Source of the DNA: Rhipicephalus microplus
Taxonomy: Eukaryota; Arthropoda; Arachnida; Ixodida; Ixodidae
Reading direction: 5' to 3'
NCBI RefSeq assembly: GCF_043290135.1
Contig: NC_134704.1
Span: 20,202,001-20,266,000 of the forward strand
Length of the DNA stretch: 64,000 nucleotides
The notes beneath the pieces were generated by a model, which ran no database searches, had not been told where the DNA came from, and saw only the letters and a program-made list of their open reading frames with translations. Shown here in pieces: positions 23,783 through 38,784 of this stretch. Numbering within the stretch: the first letter of the stretch is position 1; each line of letters starts with the position of its first letter. The position numbers and the translations under genes were made by a program.

Positions 23783-24794
23783 CCACATGAGATCTTTCCG
23801 GCGTCACGTTTCAGCAAATATGACGGATCGACGAGACGAAGGCATCACCAACAAGAACGAGTGATAGAAAAGGTCTTTGCCACGCGGAGCAAAACCAACA
23901 CGCGCTAAACGTAACGAGAACAGGTATATATACATACGCGCATATACATGAACGCTAGCAAAACTCCAGCACTTGTATGGCCTAGTATAGTGACGGTGTG
24001 TTGCTCCTCCTGGGAACGAAGCTTAGCTGTGGTGCGTGTATTCAGGGATGGAGGCAAAGACGAAGTAACTGAGAGAATAAACGAACACGATCGATGTATG
24101 CTCGAGCCGCTATACGCTGCCCGGCGGCGTTCGGCGTAATTGCGACTCCGGTCGTATCGATCTTATTTCCTGTATGAGTGAAAGCGAGTGTGCTTGCCGC
24201 GGTCTACGCTGTAGAAAGCTGTGAGGGCCTTTTTTTTTCTGCTTCGTTCCTGTTTATGCGATCGGTCCTTCTGAACGTAGTTCCATCTATGCCACTCCTG
24301 TCGCGGATTCGTTCTGTAGTTATTAAGGTGACTTCGAGCCTCATGGAGCCCAGAAGTTAACCGCCAGCGTCGGCGTCCCGCGGTGTCGGCGTCAGCACAA
24401 GTGATGCGAGAAGAAATCATCGCGTTACGATGTCATTGCATTACGCTGCAGATCGACAAAATTTGCGGCGCCATTACGGCGCAATAATAACATCACTATG
24501 ACGTCACATGATGATCTCATCGCATGACATCGTCGGACCCTGTGAGTTTGCTTTTTCGTTCTCTCCCATGTAAGCTAGCAATTCCGCACACTTTGCAATA
24601 GTGATTGCCCTCAATGTTAATGTCGGCGTGTTCACATACATGGACGATTGATAAGCGAACAGAAGATTACGTCGTGGACAATTTCAAATGCGAAATGACG
24701 AGTTGGCAAGTCAGAATACGTTCTTTCCACTTTTTGTTTTCCTTCGTTTTCGCCGGGACCTCAGTTTTTGCATGATTTATGCTCGCGCGCTCAC
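23781..24794. other. Intergenic with GACGTCA-containing repeat near 24440-24540
   Basis: TGACGTCACATGATGA near 24499 and neighbouring GCGTCGGCGTC-type sequence near 24370 look like fragments of dispersed repeats. No gene is recognised. Confidence 0.45.
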
Positions 24795-25069
24795 TGTGAG
24801 GCATGTATTGATTGATTGATTGATATGTGGGGTTTAACGTCCCAAAACCACCATATGATTATGAGAGATGCCGTAGTGGAGGGCTCCGGAAATTTTGACC
24901 ACCCGGGGTTCTTTAACGTGCGCCCAAATCTGAGCACACGGGCCTACAACGTTTCCGCCTCCATCGGAAACGCAGCCGCCGCAGCCGGGATTTGATCCCG
25001 CGACCTGCGGGTCAGCAGCCGAGTATACCTTAGCCACTAGACCACCGCAGCGGGGTGTGAGGCATGTAT
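24795..25069 (-). mobile_element. Full-length Ruka SINE with perfect 14-bp TSD
   Basis: Complete minus-orientation copy (24809-25055). The tail appears on plus as (TTGA)n at 24809-24822, followed by the full body and tRNA-like head (plus GACCTGCGGGTCAGCAGCCG and CCACTAGACCACCGC). The duplications TGTGAGGCATGTAT lie at 24795-24808 and 25056-25069. This is one of the best preserved copies, and the perfect TSD suggests a recent insertion. Confidence 0.95.
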
Positions 25070-26019
25070 ATACCATCCCTATAGAAAGCCCAATTAAAAA
25101 GAGCAGATAACAAAGCCAATAAATGTACGAAGACCTTTAATTGTATTAGGTGTATTTTTATATATGTGATCTGAATGGGGAGAAAGCAAAGTGGTCAGCC
25201 ATACACTAGCAGAAACCGAACGCTGCTAGTTTTCGTTAACTTTCATTTGGACATTACGCAATATTTTTGTTAGCGTATCGTTCGCCCTCGGCGATGATTC
25301 CTCGTTCGTATCTGATTTCTTGCCGACCGTGCATAGCGTCACGATTGCTTTGCTAGATCACTGGCGGAGATAGATAGATCGTCGGCGAATTATCGCATGC
25401 CCAGGAACGTCTGCGAGAGCTGTATCGTCCCTCGACCGTGTGCACGTAAAAAAATCTGATGACGTTTCCGGACTCGGCACTCAAATCACGTTCCGCGCTT
25501 CGAAGCGACGCACGCCTCGTCTCCATTCAAACGAGATGTGAACAACGGCTGTATACATGGACTTCGTCGATTTCCGCGGGAGATCGGCGCGCTTTTAGCG
25601 AGAAGTCGGACGTGCGCAAGGAACAAGCCTGCAGTGTGCGCGCGCTTATCTGGCACGCAGGTACCGTGCTGCGTTTACCAGCGTTCAACACCACCCGTCC
25701 TGTGTTTACTTTTATTTTTTTTTCTCCTACGAAAGCAAGCCAGAGAAATAGAAGAAACAAAATCTGAAGTCTTTGGAGACGTTATTAGTGGGGGATTGCA
25801 GTTTTATATCGCGGGCTTCGTGAAGCTGGCAGGACCTGTTTTTCGAGGAAGGAGCCTGTTTACAAATACCCGCGACAGGCATTAACGATGCTGCTCGTAA
25901 ATTGCTGAAGAAGAAATCCCTTCTACCGTAGTAATCAAACCAACACACAATTAAACCGAGGACACTACTGGCGCATTATTTGTAGTGTCTAATTGTAATC
26001 AATGACATAACAAAAAAAA
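25070..26019. other. Intergenic, no gene recognised
   Basis: No gene, RNA or repeat is supported. Confidence 0.5.
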
Positions 26020-26256
26020 AGAAGGGGAGGGGGGCTTGAACTCTCCTTTCCCCCCGAAGCTTTTCACCTTTGCATGTGTATATGTAAGAGCACACAAATA
26101 AATTTATGTATGGAAATGCATAAAATATAGTTAGGTACTATCTCGCCAGCCCCGGATGGATAAAAAACTTTATTGGGGTCCTGAAGTATTCCACTTCTGT
26201 TTTATAGGACTGGAATCCCTCCCGGGAAAAAAAAACTTTTCTGGCTACGCCACTGA
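26020..26256. mobile_element. Possible DNA-transposon or repeat fragment
   Basis: A GGGGAGGGGGGCTTGAACTC start, a central TTTATTGGGGTCCTGAAGTA, and an end reading TTCTGGCTACGCCACTGAC resemble dispersed arthropod repeat ends of the 'GGCTACGCCACTG' kind. The limits and class are uncertain, and the identification is from general pattern memory only. Confidence 0.3.
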
Positions 26257-27842
26257 CTGCAATGTGTTCAATTCGATATGCGAACGTTATACCTTATGAG
26301 CAGGTTGTATATTTCTTTAAAAAATGCAATACAAACCAGCCCAAGTATAGCCACTCTTTTGCGGGTTGTATGTTTGATCCTTACCAGCGGAAATATGCCT
26401 TTTCCTCCACTTTATTCACATTGCAAGAATTAGTATGCTTACCACATTACAGTTAAACACTGCAAATATGCATGTATACCTTGCTTCGGTTCATTGTCCG
26501 TGGCTTTCGTTAGCTTGAACATAACAAAGAAAACGAGCACTTCATACATTCCCTTCATTCGTTCTTTGCGAACTAATTATAGTCAGCGTCAGTAGTTTAA
26601 GAAGCACAAGACACAAGATAACGCTGAACGCCCCCGGTGTTTCGGCAGTGAGCCTTGAGTTTATATATTGGGCCTGTTTTGAAACGCGGTACCATGCGCT
26701 GTGCAGTTCGACCGAGTACATTACGCTACAGCATTTTCCACAGAGGTTGGTATTAGCAGAGCCTTGTACAGGCTGGTTTGAGGCCTACGGGACGGCTTTA
26801 TGCTTTCCCATAGTAGAGCACCTCGTACTCTAAATTGTTAACAACTTTTTCTAAACAAAAAGGTTGCTAGTTGAGCAAATTGCGACACGTCATTCATGAT
26901 GTTACTGAGCGCAAATGCTAGTCACAGAACGAACCTTCGTCATTTCGCTTGTCCTTTGCCCAGTTCAATGGTATCATTATGGGCATGTTCACTAAATAGT
27001 GGGAAATTTAGTTTTATCGGAAGCTCCTTAACTCTTGAAGCCGACATTACATATACGAAGGGGGTGTAGACAGCTCAGTGGTTATATCGTATTCTACCGA
27101 CGAAGAAAAACCATCTTGTGGAAACGGTCGCTCCAGCCATATTAATAGCTTGTTCAGTGATTTCTCGTGATTGCACATTGGAAGAATACAAACAGGAAGT
27201 GAGGTGCAGTGTGGGGGGAGCAGCGGAAGAGCTTACTCTCATGGGGCGTTTGTGGTATAAATCATCAATTATTTCTTATCTTAGCACCATCTATGGCTAC
27301 ACCGTGTGATATAGCCGACAAGTTTGCCTCCAGAGCGAACATCTATATCATGCCAGAAAGAGCCGGTGCACAGCATGTGTGACGTAACAAGGACCTATCA
27401 ACCTTTTCAACGGAGAGGAGGATCCTCTTCTTGTCTGGGCTATTGCACGGAAACACAAAAGCCGACGTCACTGCCTCGGCAATGCAATATTGGGGGTTCA
27501 CTGAAGTTAACAGCCCAGAGAGGACCATGGCGGCCCCCAAGGAGCCTACAGTGAAAAAAAAAAAGTCTATAGGTCCTCGCGTGGCACCCTAGCTCTGTCA
27601 TTCGGTCGCAAAAACACAATGAAACATGTTCTTAGGCTCGTTAGTCCATCCTGTGCAAAATGTAACAAAGCAACGCAAGTTTCCTTGCTTTCGTTGCGTT
27701 ATTACTTTTTGACCAGATGCATTATTTCGCGCCGCAATTCGCTCTTTCTTATGTCGAACACACACTATGTGCACGATCACTCAGCCAAGTCTTTGGCTCC
27801 TCCCTCCGTTTTTTTTTTCGTTTGGTTTTCTGTTCGCGAGTC
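26257..27842. other. Intergenic, no gene recognised
   Basis: AT-rich. No coding motif, RNA gene or repeat boundary is supported. Confidence 0.5.
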
Positions 27843-27882
27843 AAGCACGCGAACGTTTCCGCATTGAGTGCTTGTCGTTAGT

Positions 27883-27970
<88 letters not shown>

Positions 27971-28150
27971 GTATAGGAAAGAAGACGCACGTACGAAGTT
28001 ATTTTATTTGACGTTTCGGCCGTGGGTCCGGCCTTCATCAGAATGAAGGCCGGACCCACGGCCGAAACGTCAAATAAAATAACTTCGTACGTGCGTCTTC
28101 TTTCCTATACGAATAATATTTCCCGGACCCAGCATCACTTTTGTTTTTGG

Positions 28151-28225
<75 letters not shown>

Positions 28226-28262
28226 CATACGACAAGCACTGAAGGAAAAGTTCGCGCGAAGT
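27843..28262 (-). mobile_element. Foldback element with hammerhead-like core (Penelope-like?)
   Basis: The centre is a perfect inverted repeat: 27966-28038 pairs with 28043-28115 (73 bp, 4-nt loop CAGA). The minus strand reads CTGATGA (28041 to 28035), a GGCCG/CGGCC helix with loop GACCCA, then GAAAC (28017 to 28013) and GTC. That is the conserved core order of a hammerhead ribozyme with a very short stem III. Such motifs are known from the terminal repeats of Penelope-like retroelements. TA tracts (27888-27966 and 28154-28220) lie on both sides. Outside them, GTGCTTGTCG at about 27868 is matched by the inverse CGACAAGCAC at about 28230. The Penelope assignment is an inference, and no reverse-transcriptase sequence is present. 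Confidence 0.5.
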
Positions 28263-29519
28263 TGACTTCGACCTCAGCGCCAGGGATAGTTGAAAGGTGA
28301 AAAGACAACATCAGCGACAGGACGATGAGATCGAGCCAAGAAAGGACGCTAATAAGGAGAAAACGTGGAACAGCAAAAGCAGGCAGTTGAACGACGCGAT
28401 GAACAGTTCGGCAGGCGAAGAGAGAGAGAGAGAGAGTAGAGAAAAAGAAATTAAAGAAAGCTACAGGGAGTCGCCGGGATCCACTGTACAGCCAGCCAGC
28501 ACGCACTGTCAGTGGCCGCCGCAGCAGCAGCTTCGATTTCGCGAGCGCGGAAGAGAGTGATGGATCCCTGACGGGCCTTCGCTGCTTGCTGGAGTCGGCG
28601 CTGCAGATTCCATCCGCGCACGCAGACAGCCCAAGGTATACACGCATAGACTCCCGCGTGTGTACAGGACAGAGCCGGGGAGCAGGAAATGGCTTGGCCC
28701 TTTCGTTCAATCCTGGCTTGTCTCGGCTCGACCGCGTGTATCCAGCCAGCCCCGGCTATATGGCTCGTGTGCACGCCATGTCTTCTCGCGTATATATGTA
28801 CGCCATTCACGAGAAGCCGCATATATAGCGGCATGCGCACACTCTGCACGCAATGGCGATGGTCGCGTCAGGTTCGGCTTCGCCCGTATTATATATGTAC
28901 CTGCGGGCGCGAACGCGCCCAAAGCACGCGGCTATAGAAGTCTGTAGGATGGGCCCGCTTAGCCGCGCTACCCGAGCTCACGCCACATCGCGTATTCCGC
29001 GGACGTTCGTTTGCAAAAAGCACGCGCCCGATGGCGCGCCGCGGATGCACAGCACGCATGCGCGCGCGTGCACATACATATACAATCCCCGCGCTCGTGA
29101 ACCAGGAAGAATATTGTGGCTGCGATGAAAACGAAACCATATTCGCGATGCCGTGGCGCCGCGTCCATCGTGACAACGGCCAACCCAAGCAGCACAGACT
29201 CGTGCTGTGCGTGTGCGAGAGTATGGGCGATTTTTTTTCTTTCTTTTTTATATACCTTTACCCGAGTTCGAACCTGATGCATCTTTCTCTTACGGGACAG
29301 CCTAGTAGAGAAACGCACGACGTTGCGAAGAAAGAGATGAGAAACTCGGGGAAGGAGGAAGAGGACGATTGAAAGAGGAAGGACAGAGGAAAGAGGAAGC
29401 CAGTTCTCAGACCAGCAGGCTACCCTGTACTGGGGAAGGGGGTAATGGGGATAAAAGATGAGAGAAAACTCGGGGAAGATACATAAAATGCCTATAAGAC
29501 GTTTCGTAGAGCTATAGGG
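28263..29519. other. Intergenic, GC-rich from about 28480 to 29200
   Basis: Several overlapping frames (up to 185 codons) exist on both strands but show no domain. Short GA repeats occur near 28422-28437. Nothing is supported as a gene. Confidence 0.45.
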
Positions 29520-29885
29520 CGGCACGCTCTGTGGATTTCGTGCCGACCGTTCGTGCCCCCCGCGATATCCGAGGACAGCACAGCTCTGGCCGACTGGGCT
29601 CGCCCTACGCCATCTCCTGACGCCGACAAGAGCTCTCGCCGAGTGGTGCCCCGTCCTCGGACTCCGGCGACCGTGTCCACCTTTCCTATCTCCTCTTTAC
29701 TTCCGTCGTTTGCTGTCGTTCGCCGTCTCGGCGCCTCGCTATCTCCTTCCTTTCTATATATTTACCTTTTAATTTTATTCTTTTAATCCCTCCTAAACCC
29801 CCCCTCCCCTCGTGAGCCACTGTTGAGGTGTTCTCCCCCTGACAGGCAGTTGTGGGGCTCACTTTTCTCTTCTTTTCATTTAAAA
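29520..29885 (+). mobile_element. Probable LINE 3'-end fragment
   Basis: Plus-strand sequence has the composition and order I associate with 3' ends of tick non-LTR elements: a GC-rich stretch containing CCATCTCCTGACGCCGACAA, a pyrimidine-rich run (29690-29800), then CGTGAGCCACTGTTGAGGTG and ACAGGCAGTTGTGGGGCTCA. No intact protein can be read. The identification rests on pattern memory. Confidence 0.4.
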
Positions 29886-30193
29886 TCACTCACTATAGAG
29901 CAAATGTCAAATATATTGAGATAATAGCCGAAGTAGACACCAGATTCACCGCGCAGATTCAGCTTGCTTAACGTCGTATGGAGAGAGAGGAAGAAAGAGA
30001 GGAGCAAGCAAAGCAAGGGGAGTTAACAAGGCGCACGTTTACTTTGCTACACTGCAGTTGGGGGGGGGGGAGGGAGGGATAAAGGAGTGAAAACATAGGC
30101 AGAATTAAAATCTTACGCTGAGAGGTTCTGTTGAACGTTGACGCAAGCCTAAATATGTGCATTCGCGTCCATATACAGCATGTCATTCTATTC
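29886..30193. other. Intergenic, no gene recognised
   Basis: A G-run lies at about 30060-30070. Nothing else is supported. Confidence 0.5.
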
Positions 30194-30194
30194 A

Positions 30195-30245
<51 letters not shown>
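30194..30245. repeat. (GAAA)n microsatellite
   Basis: About 50 bp of GAAA repeat. Confidence 0.95.
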
Positions 30246-30254
30246 GAATTTGTT

Positions 30255-30345
30255 GACGCAAGACCGGGTTCATTGGCGGAGCATGGGAGAAACCTTTGCC
30301 CTGCAGTGGGCGTAGCCAATAGGATGATGAGAATGATAACATCGA
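30255..30345 (+). mobile_element. Possible RTE-type LINE 3' tail
   Basis: CCTTTGCCCTGCAGTGGGCG followed by TAGCC and a GATGATGAGAATGATAA tail resembles the 3' end of arthropod RTE-like LINEs, which end in GATGAT-type repeats. Only about 90 bp remains. Confidence 0.4.
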
Positions 30346-32935
<2,590 letters not shown>

Positions 32936-33716
32936 AAGGTCGTAGCTTTGATTCATGCTCACGGCAAATTATTTTTTCACCCGCTTTTCTTTCTTATTAG
33001 TTACATTACATTGGTTCTAATAAGTTTCCCTATACATTTCTTGTCATTATTGTCTGTTAGATCTCATCTATATTACTGTGTCAAAACACAAAAAAACGAG
33101 TCTGCCAACACGAGACTCTCGTTTAATGAAATAAAGAAAAGTAGTGTATAGCTAAGGGCTCGTTCTTCCGTGTTTTGACACAATATTAATGAGATCTAAC
33201 AGACAGTAATGCCAAGGAATGTACAGGGGAAGTTATTAGAACCCATGGGATGTAAATAAGAACAAAGAAAGGTGGATGAAAAAATAACCAGCCGTGAGCA
33301 GGAAGTCGAAGGTCGTAGGTTCGATTCCTGCTTACGGCTGGTTATTTTTTTCCCCACTTTTCTTTATTCTTATTTACATCCCATTGGTTCTAATAACTTC
33401 TCCTGTACATTCCTTGGCATTACTGTCTGCTAGATCTCGTTAATATTGTTTTAAAACACGGAAAAACGAGCCCTTAGGTATACACTTCTTTCCCTTATTC
33501 ATTAACGAGGGTCTCGTACTGGCAGACTTGGTGTCATTAGGTTGTATACGAGGGACTATTGGTGAGCTGCCCGCTCGTAATAATTTCACGTGCTACGTGA
33601 CGCCACACATGCGCATAAAAGGGTGTTTTCACACGCCGCTTGGCTTATAGATGGCACTGACTGACAGTCCTACTTCTAAATTCACATATAAACCAAAAAA
33701 AGTGGATGGAGGGAAG

Positions 33717-33791
33717 GCCGCTGTGGTAGCTCAGTGGTTAGAGCATCGAACGCGTTATTCGAAGGTCGTAGGTTCAATTCCTGCTCATGGC
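33717..33791 (+). repeat. tRNA-like sequence, not a functional tRNA
   Basis: 75 nt with a good D-arm (GTAGCTCAGTGGTTAGAGC), a 5-bp anticodon stem TCGAA/TTCGA around the loop CGCGTTA, and a T-arm GTAGG TTCAATT CCTGC. The loop lacks U at position 33, and only the outer four acceptor pairs (GCCG/TGGC, the last pairing G-T) form. It is best read as the Pol III promoter head of the repeat unit. Confidence 0.75.
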
Positions 33792-34178
33792 TGGTTATTT
33801 CTTCATCCACTTTTCTTTCTTCTTATTTACATTCCATTGGTTCTAATAACTTCCCCCGTACGTTCCTTGGCATCACTGTCTGTTAGATCTCATTAATATT
33901 GTGTCAAAACACGGAAAAACGAGCCCTTAGCTATACACCACTTTCCTTTATTTCATTAAACGAGGGCCTCGTACTGGCAAACTTGGTGTCATTAGGTTGT
34001 ATACGAGGGACTATTAATCAGCTGCCCGCTCGTAATAAGTTCACGTGCTACGTGACGCCAAACATGGGCATAAAAGAGTGTTTCACACTCGTCGCTTGGC
34101 TTATAGATGGCGCTGACTGACACTCCTACTTCTAAATTTACATATAAACCCCCCCCAAAAAAAGGGGATGGAGGGAAG

Positions 34179-34253
34179 GCCGCTGTGGTAGCTCAGTGGT
34201 TAGAGCATCGAACGCGTTATTCGAAGGTCGTAGGTTCGATTCCTGCTCACGGC
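34179..34253 (+). repeat. tRNA-like sequence, second array copy
   Basis: This has the same structure as the copy 462 bp upstream, with T-loop TTCGATT and an intact GCCG/CGGC outer acceptor stem. The anticodon loop again lacks U33, so it is not expected to be a decoding tRNA. Confidence 0.75.
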
Positions 34254-34356
34254 TGGTTATTTTTTCATCCACCTTTCTTTGTTCTTATTTACATTCCATT
34301 GGTTCTAATAACTTCCCCTGTACATTCCTTGGCATTACTGTCTGTTAGATCTCATT

Positions 34357-34373
34357 ATATATATATATATATA

Positions 34374-34404
<31 letters not shown>

Positions 34405-34405
34405 G
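34357..34405. repeat. (TA)n then (GA)n microsatellite
   Basis: A short TA tract (34357-34372) is followed by a GA/GACA run to about 34405, at the right border of the repeat array. Confidence 0.9.
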
Positions 34406-36785
34406 GGGGATAGAACTGAAGGGCTGATAAAGAAAAAAAGAATTTTTAGACGTAACCTGCCTCGGCATTAATTGTGCCAGCGCAACCACGCACACGCCCA
34501 GAAGCTTGACGTGATTGCTAAATGCATTAGCCAGTGGCCCTGCTTTGGCCTAAATGAATGGGGCGAACGACAGCTGTTCAGGCAATTTGAAGCACGACAG
34601 ACGTGTGTATATATATAATACTTTATTTTCTTTGTTACTAGTGCCTTTAAAGAAACAATGAGACGGCGGTTAGTTCGTGAACGTATAACCGTTGTGCGTA
34701 GCATAAATGATCACTCGCCCCTTCGCTCCCCCCCCCCCTTTTTTTTTCCTGCTCCCTGGTTTAATCTTTCAGGTTCAACCGTTGGAACACAATGACAGAA
34801 AATGCGTCTTCCAACAGGCTTGGGGCATAAACGAAACGACAGGTGCCGGAAACGTGCACATAGTATACAAGCACTAACGTTAGAGGTTCGGTTGCGTTGA
34901 TTTGCATCCGGCCATTAAAAGCAGCGGGCAAGGCGGCGCTTTCTAGCAGCCGTTAGGTCCCAAGTCCAACGGCTCCTCGAAGTGGCTGTAGAGCGCAGGC
35001 ACTTGGAGCAGCGCTATCTCAGGCAACGCATTAGTTTTCAACGGCCACCATCACCACAGCTGTTGCAGTTCGCTGTAGACAAGAAAACGCCAAAGCGAGT
35101 CACCCTTTATTAATTACGAATGAGAAGGCAAGCAGCAACATGTTGTACACCGCACGCTAATTACGGCGACAGCCTTGGCTTACAACTTCAATTCTCTGTC
35201 CTTTGTGGACGTTTTCACGCACAGTGCAATGTTATGATTTTGGAAACCAACATTCACTAACATTTCACAAGTGCGTTGGCCTGAAAGAAAAGTTGGTTGC
35301 ACGGTAGGGCATCATCGTCGAAAGGTTACGTGAGTAAGCAACTCAATTAAAGTTTCTGCATGTCTATAGTTCTCTCTGCGATGGATCTGTGTTCGACCTC
35401 GAGAAACAGTCGAATCACTGAGAGCGTGCTTCGACATTCCCTAAATGTGTCGTCTTACAAGGTAGCCCAGAGCAACACTTGCGAAGGTCGAGATAATGCC
35501 AATCACTTCCATGCAGTTCAACGTGCCACTGGCAGCTGCTATATAGCTTTCCTTACGGAAAAGCTAGAAGAGGAATTAAACGAAACGCGCTAGTGTAGCG
35601 ACTGCATACATATTTTCCTCGTGTTTACGACAGTATGGCCGTATGCAAAGGACCCACGGAGGCTGACTCAGCTCGAAACAAACCATGATGCTGAAGCGGA
35701 GTGTCAAAGCGGGGTCGGCGCATATGGAACTACCGACGGGGGCAACATAGAAAAATACCCTGTGCACAGTCGTATCCAGTCTCCGTGCATGCGTCGTGGT
35801 GGCACCGTGCGGAGCCCTTCACAACGAGGGGGCGTTGTATGCGGGGGAGCGAAGGTGTCGCACATCAATGTCACGGCGACGTAAGAGGGTCGCCGCGTCG
35901 CGCCACTTCGTGACTCGAGGTGCCATTAATTCTGAGCAGCACTGCGGAAGCCAGGGTCGCGCTAAGAAGCCTCGTTGGTTGCTGCGCGACGGCAAACAAA
36001 CCCGGCCAGCATAGTTCTCCGAGTGTTTGAAGCTCAGCTATTCAGCCTTTTGTTTTCTACCACCGCTCTCGTGGCAAGATGTTTTTCACTGCAGTCTATG
36101 TTTATAACGTAGAGGCATGCTATAGTGCGCCGAGTGACATCCTTCGCTACCGCCCTGACCACGTTCCTGGCCGTTCAAAACCCACTTCGGTATCCTCGTC
36201 AAGCGCGCACTGCATCGAATTCGTAAACCGTGGCAATAGGTAAACGTAGCGGGAACGGCTTACTTGCGTGTGATATGTGTTCCACGCCGCTTGCAACTCA
36301 GTGCATAGGGACTGTGTTTTTATGTTGCCTACCGGCAGCTGCGTCGCAGAATTCGGTGCTTGGCAACCCGAGTTTTTTGTCCGCATTGTTAAGAAATGCT
36401 GAGAACGAATGCCATTTCATTAAACACATCAATACGAACTTTTAGCAGCTGAGACATTTCAAAATTTACCGAATATTCTCGCTGGTTTCTAAACAGAAGA
36501 GAATAAATATTCACGTCATAAACACGGTACAGGAACGTTTCATTTTCATTCACCCTCGAGTTTTCATCAATAGGAAAGCACCGGCGAAGGGAGATGATTA
36601 GTTGAGGAATCACCTTTATACTACCGTAAAGAACGAATGAATAAACTTTATTTAAAGACCGGCAGTTTTTTTCGGGTGAGGCGAGCCCTGTCCCGTCCCA
36701 CCCTCCATCGATGATGATGGCGGTGCCTCAGGTGACAGCTGGAAGTTGTGAAATTATTTTTGTTCGCTTTAATATTAAAACTCCT
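34406..36785. other. Intergenic, no gene recognised
   Basis: A C/T homopolymer junction lies at about 34729-34748. No supported gene or RNA. Confidence 0.5.
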
Positions 36786-36786
36786 A

Positions 36787-36871
<85 letters not shown>
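36786..36871. repeat. (AAAT)n microsatellite
   Basis: About 85 bp of TAAA tetranucleotide. Confidence 0.95.
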
Positions 36872-36875
<4 letters not shown>

Positions 36876-37109
36876 TTTAAGATCTAGCAGGGTTTCTTGC
36901 ACATTCCTAAGATGCCTCGTAGGCGATATTCATCGCCTTTTTTCTTTTGCCTTCTCATTACAGTGCCTAATCCCCCCCCCCCCCCCCACCTTCCCGAAAG
37001 CTCCTGAAGCTAGCGTATTTCTGTATTCCCTCCAAGATCGCACGCATTGCAGACTTTAATTCTGCTCTTCACTTGCCGGCATCCGGGATAGCCCCCACTC
37101 CCCTGTAAC
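36872..37109. other. Spacer with poly-C
   Basis: A C run lies at 36971-36987. Nothing else is recognised. Confidence 0.5.
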
Positions 37110-37260
37110 CAAGTGACGATGCCATTTGATGACGTTACCATGAAACATTTACGTGGTGTTCACGATGAAGGCACGAAATTTTACGATCTGTCACGTCACG
37201 GTAGCGTCATATTGTGACGTTGACACGTGAGTGATTGCACCAACCGTGTTCACGCCCTAG
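37110..37260 (+). repeat. GACGTCA-rich interspersed repeat, copy d
   Basis: Contains CGAAATTTTACGATCTGTC then ACGTC, matching the minus strand of the copy near 6.25 kb, together with TGATGACGTTACC and TGTGACGTTGACACGTG. It is evidence of a dispersed family. The boundaries are approximate. Confidence 0.5.
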
Positions 37261-38784
37261 GTTACTTTTCCTGTTTCAGGAGGGAAAAAAAACCTCCACG
37301 AAGTGAATAATGACGAGTGGACGAAGCTCTGAGAAGGATTTCTGTGAGTGACTGTACATTACTCGAGCATTGCCCCATATCATGTAAATTGAGTGACGAA
37401 AGTGGATGTAGAAATGTGAACTTATTTCGCCTTCCAGTCGTCTCAAGTAATTCAAGGGGGATGTAAAAATTGCGGGAGCGAATGATATACCTCGAGAGTG
37501 AATCCAAGAACCCGCCATCTTAGCGGTGGCAAAATACCATTTTAATATAGTTAATTTGCTGGGGCATGTAGTATGCCTCTGTGTTACAGACGTGTGTGTC
37601 TCTGTGCCTTATTGCATGTGTGCCTTTGTGCTAGATGCTTTTTTGAGAAGCCTCTTAGTAGAGATAAAGTCATCAATACTCCTCTCGTTAGGTTATTCTC
37701 GCCGGTAACATTGATCTCTTAACTTATAATTAGCCTATGTCTACGTTGAAGTCTATTGTAAAACCATTTTCTTTGTCTCAAATATGTTTCGACCATAGCA
37801 ATCGTTCTACACAACGGAAGGCAAGGGTAGGTCCTTAAGAGCTTCGCCCATGAAAGGAAACGAGGGGGACTGTTGTAAGCTGCGCTCTGTCTGACGCGGT
37901 CGAGCGTCGACCTCGCAAGAAACTTCAGCGCCCCGAGGTCGCCCTGCCGTGGGCCCATCAAGCACCCACGAGAGCGCGGATGGTAGCAAGTACGCACGAA
38001 TCCAAGCCGGTGCCGCTATAGATGAGCGCTCGGGAGACACGACAGGCGCATTCCTCACGTCAACTAGCCCCCCTTCTTGCCACGGCATCAGACCGCAATC
38101 AAGATGCGCCCCGCTCAGCCCTCCCCCACCTGCGCACTCTCTTGCAATCTCTTCTCCTTCATTGCGTTCTCCTCCCCGCTCGCCGTCTTTATGTTCCATG
38201 GCCGCCTCTGTAAAACCGTACAACGCTGTCGAAGCTGCTCGCAGTGGGCGTCGGCTTGCTGAGAAATCAAGGTATTTACATTACTCTACAGGGTGTGCCG
38301 GTTGAGGAGATATACACCCAGCCGAAAACAGACGAAAACAAGAAATGTTCTTTTGATATACATTTTACCGTCATTTAGTGAAAGTTATACGCGAGAAAAT
38401 ACGGTATAACTGCTCAATGCCTTGCACTAACTCGTCCAACAACGTGTTACACCGGTATGCCTACGCCTGAACAGTCAAGCAGAGAGACAGTTCTATCAAG
38501 TTTTTTTTTTTTTTTTTACTGAAAAAAGAGCACGTTTTTTCTGTTCTAATAACTCATCTATCAAACTTAATGAACGTCAGCTGGTTTTATTAAAGATGTG
38601 CGAAACAATGAAACGAACCTCAAAATTTCCTTCCGTCATTCATCTATCAAAAGACACAGGAAACATAAACGAAGCACCCTACTCTACATACGTCTAAAAG
38701 GGGCTTCTCTTGCCACTGCCTCAAATATACGCAATGCTTTGATAGTAATTATTTGACAATGCCGCGCCATTTTGAAGCGTTTCG
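37261..38784. other. Intergenic; diverged repeat fragment near 37300-37530
   Basis: CACGAAGTGAATAATGACGA at about 37297 resembles TACGAAGTGAATGATGATGA near 54630, so a repeat family is shared. Reading frames at 37807-38305 on both strands show no domain. A poly-T run lies at about 38501-38518. Confidence 0.4.

Noticed and set aside
33717..34253. Two functional tRNA genes
   Set aside because: The anticodon loop lacks U33, and the inner acceptor pairs do not form. The sequences are embedded in a repeated unit.
33651..34427. Frames containing AVVAQWLEHRTRYSKVVGS
   Set aside because: This is the well-known spurious translation of tRNA-like repeats (box A and box B read as codons), repeated in each array unit.
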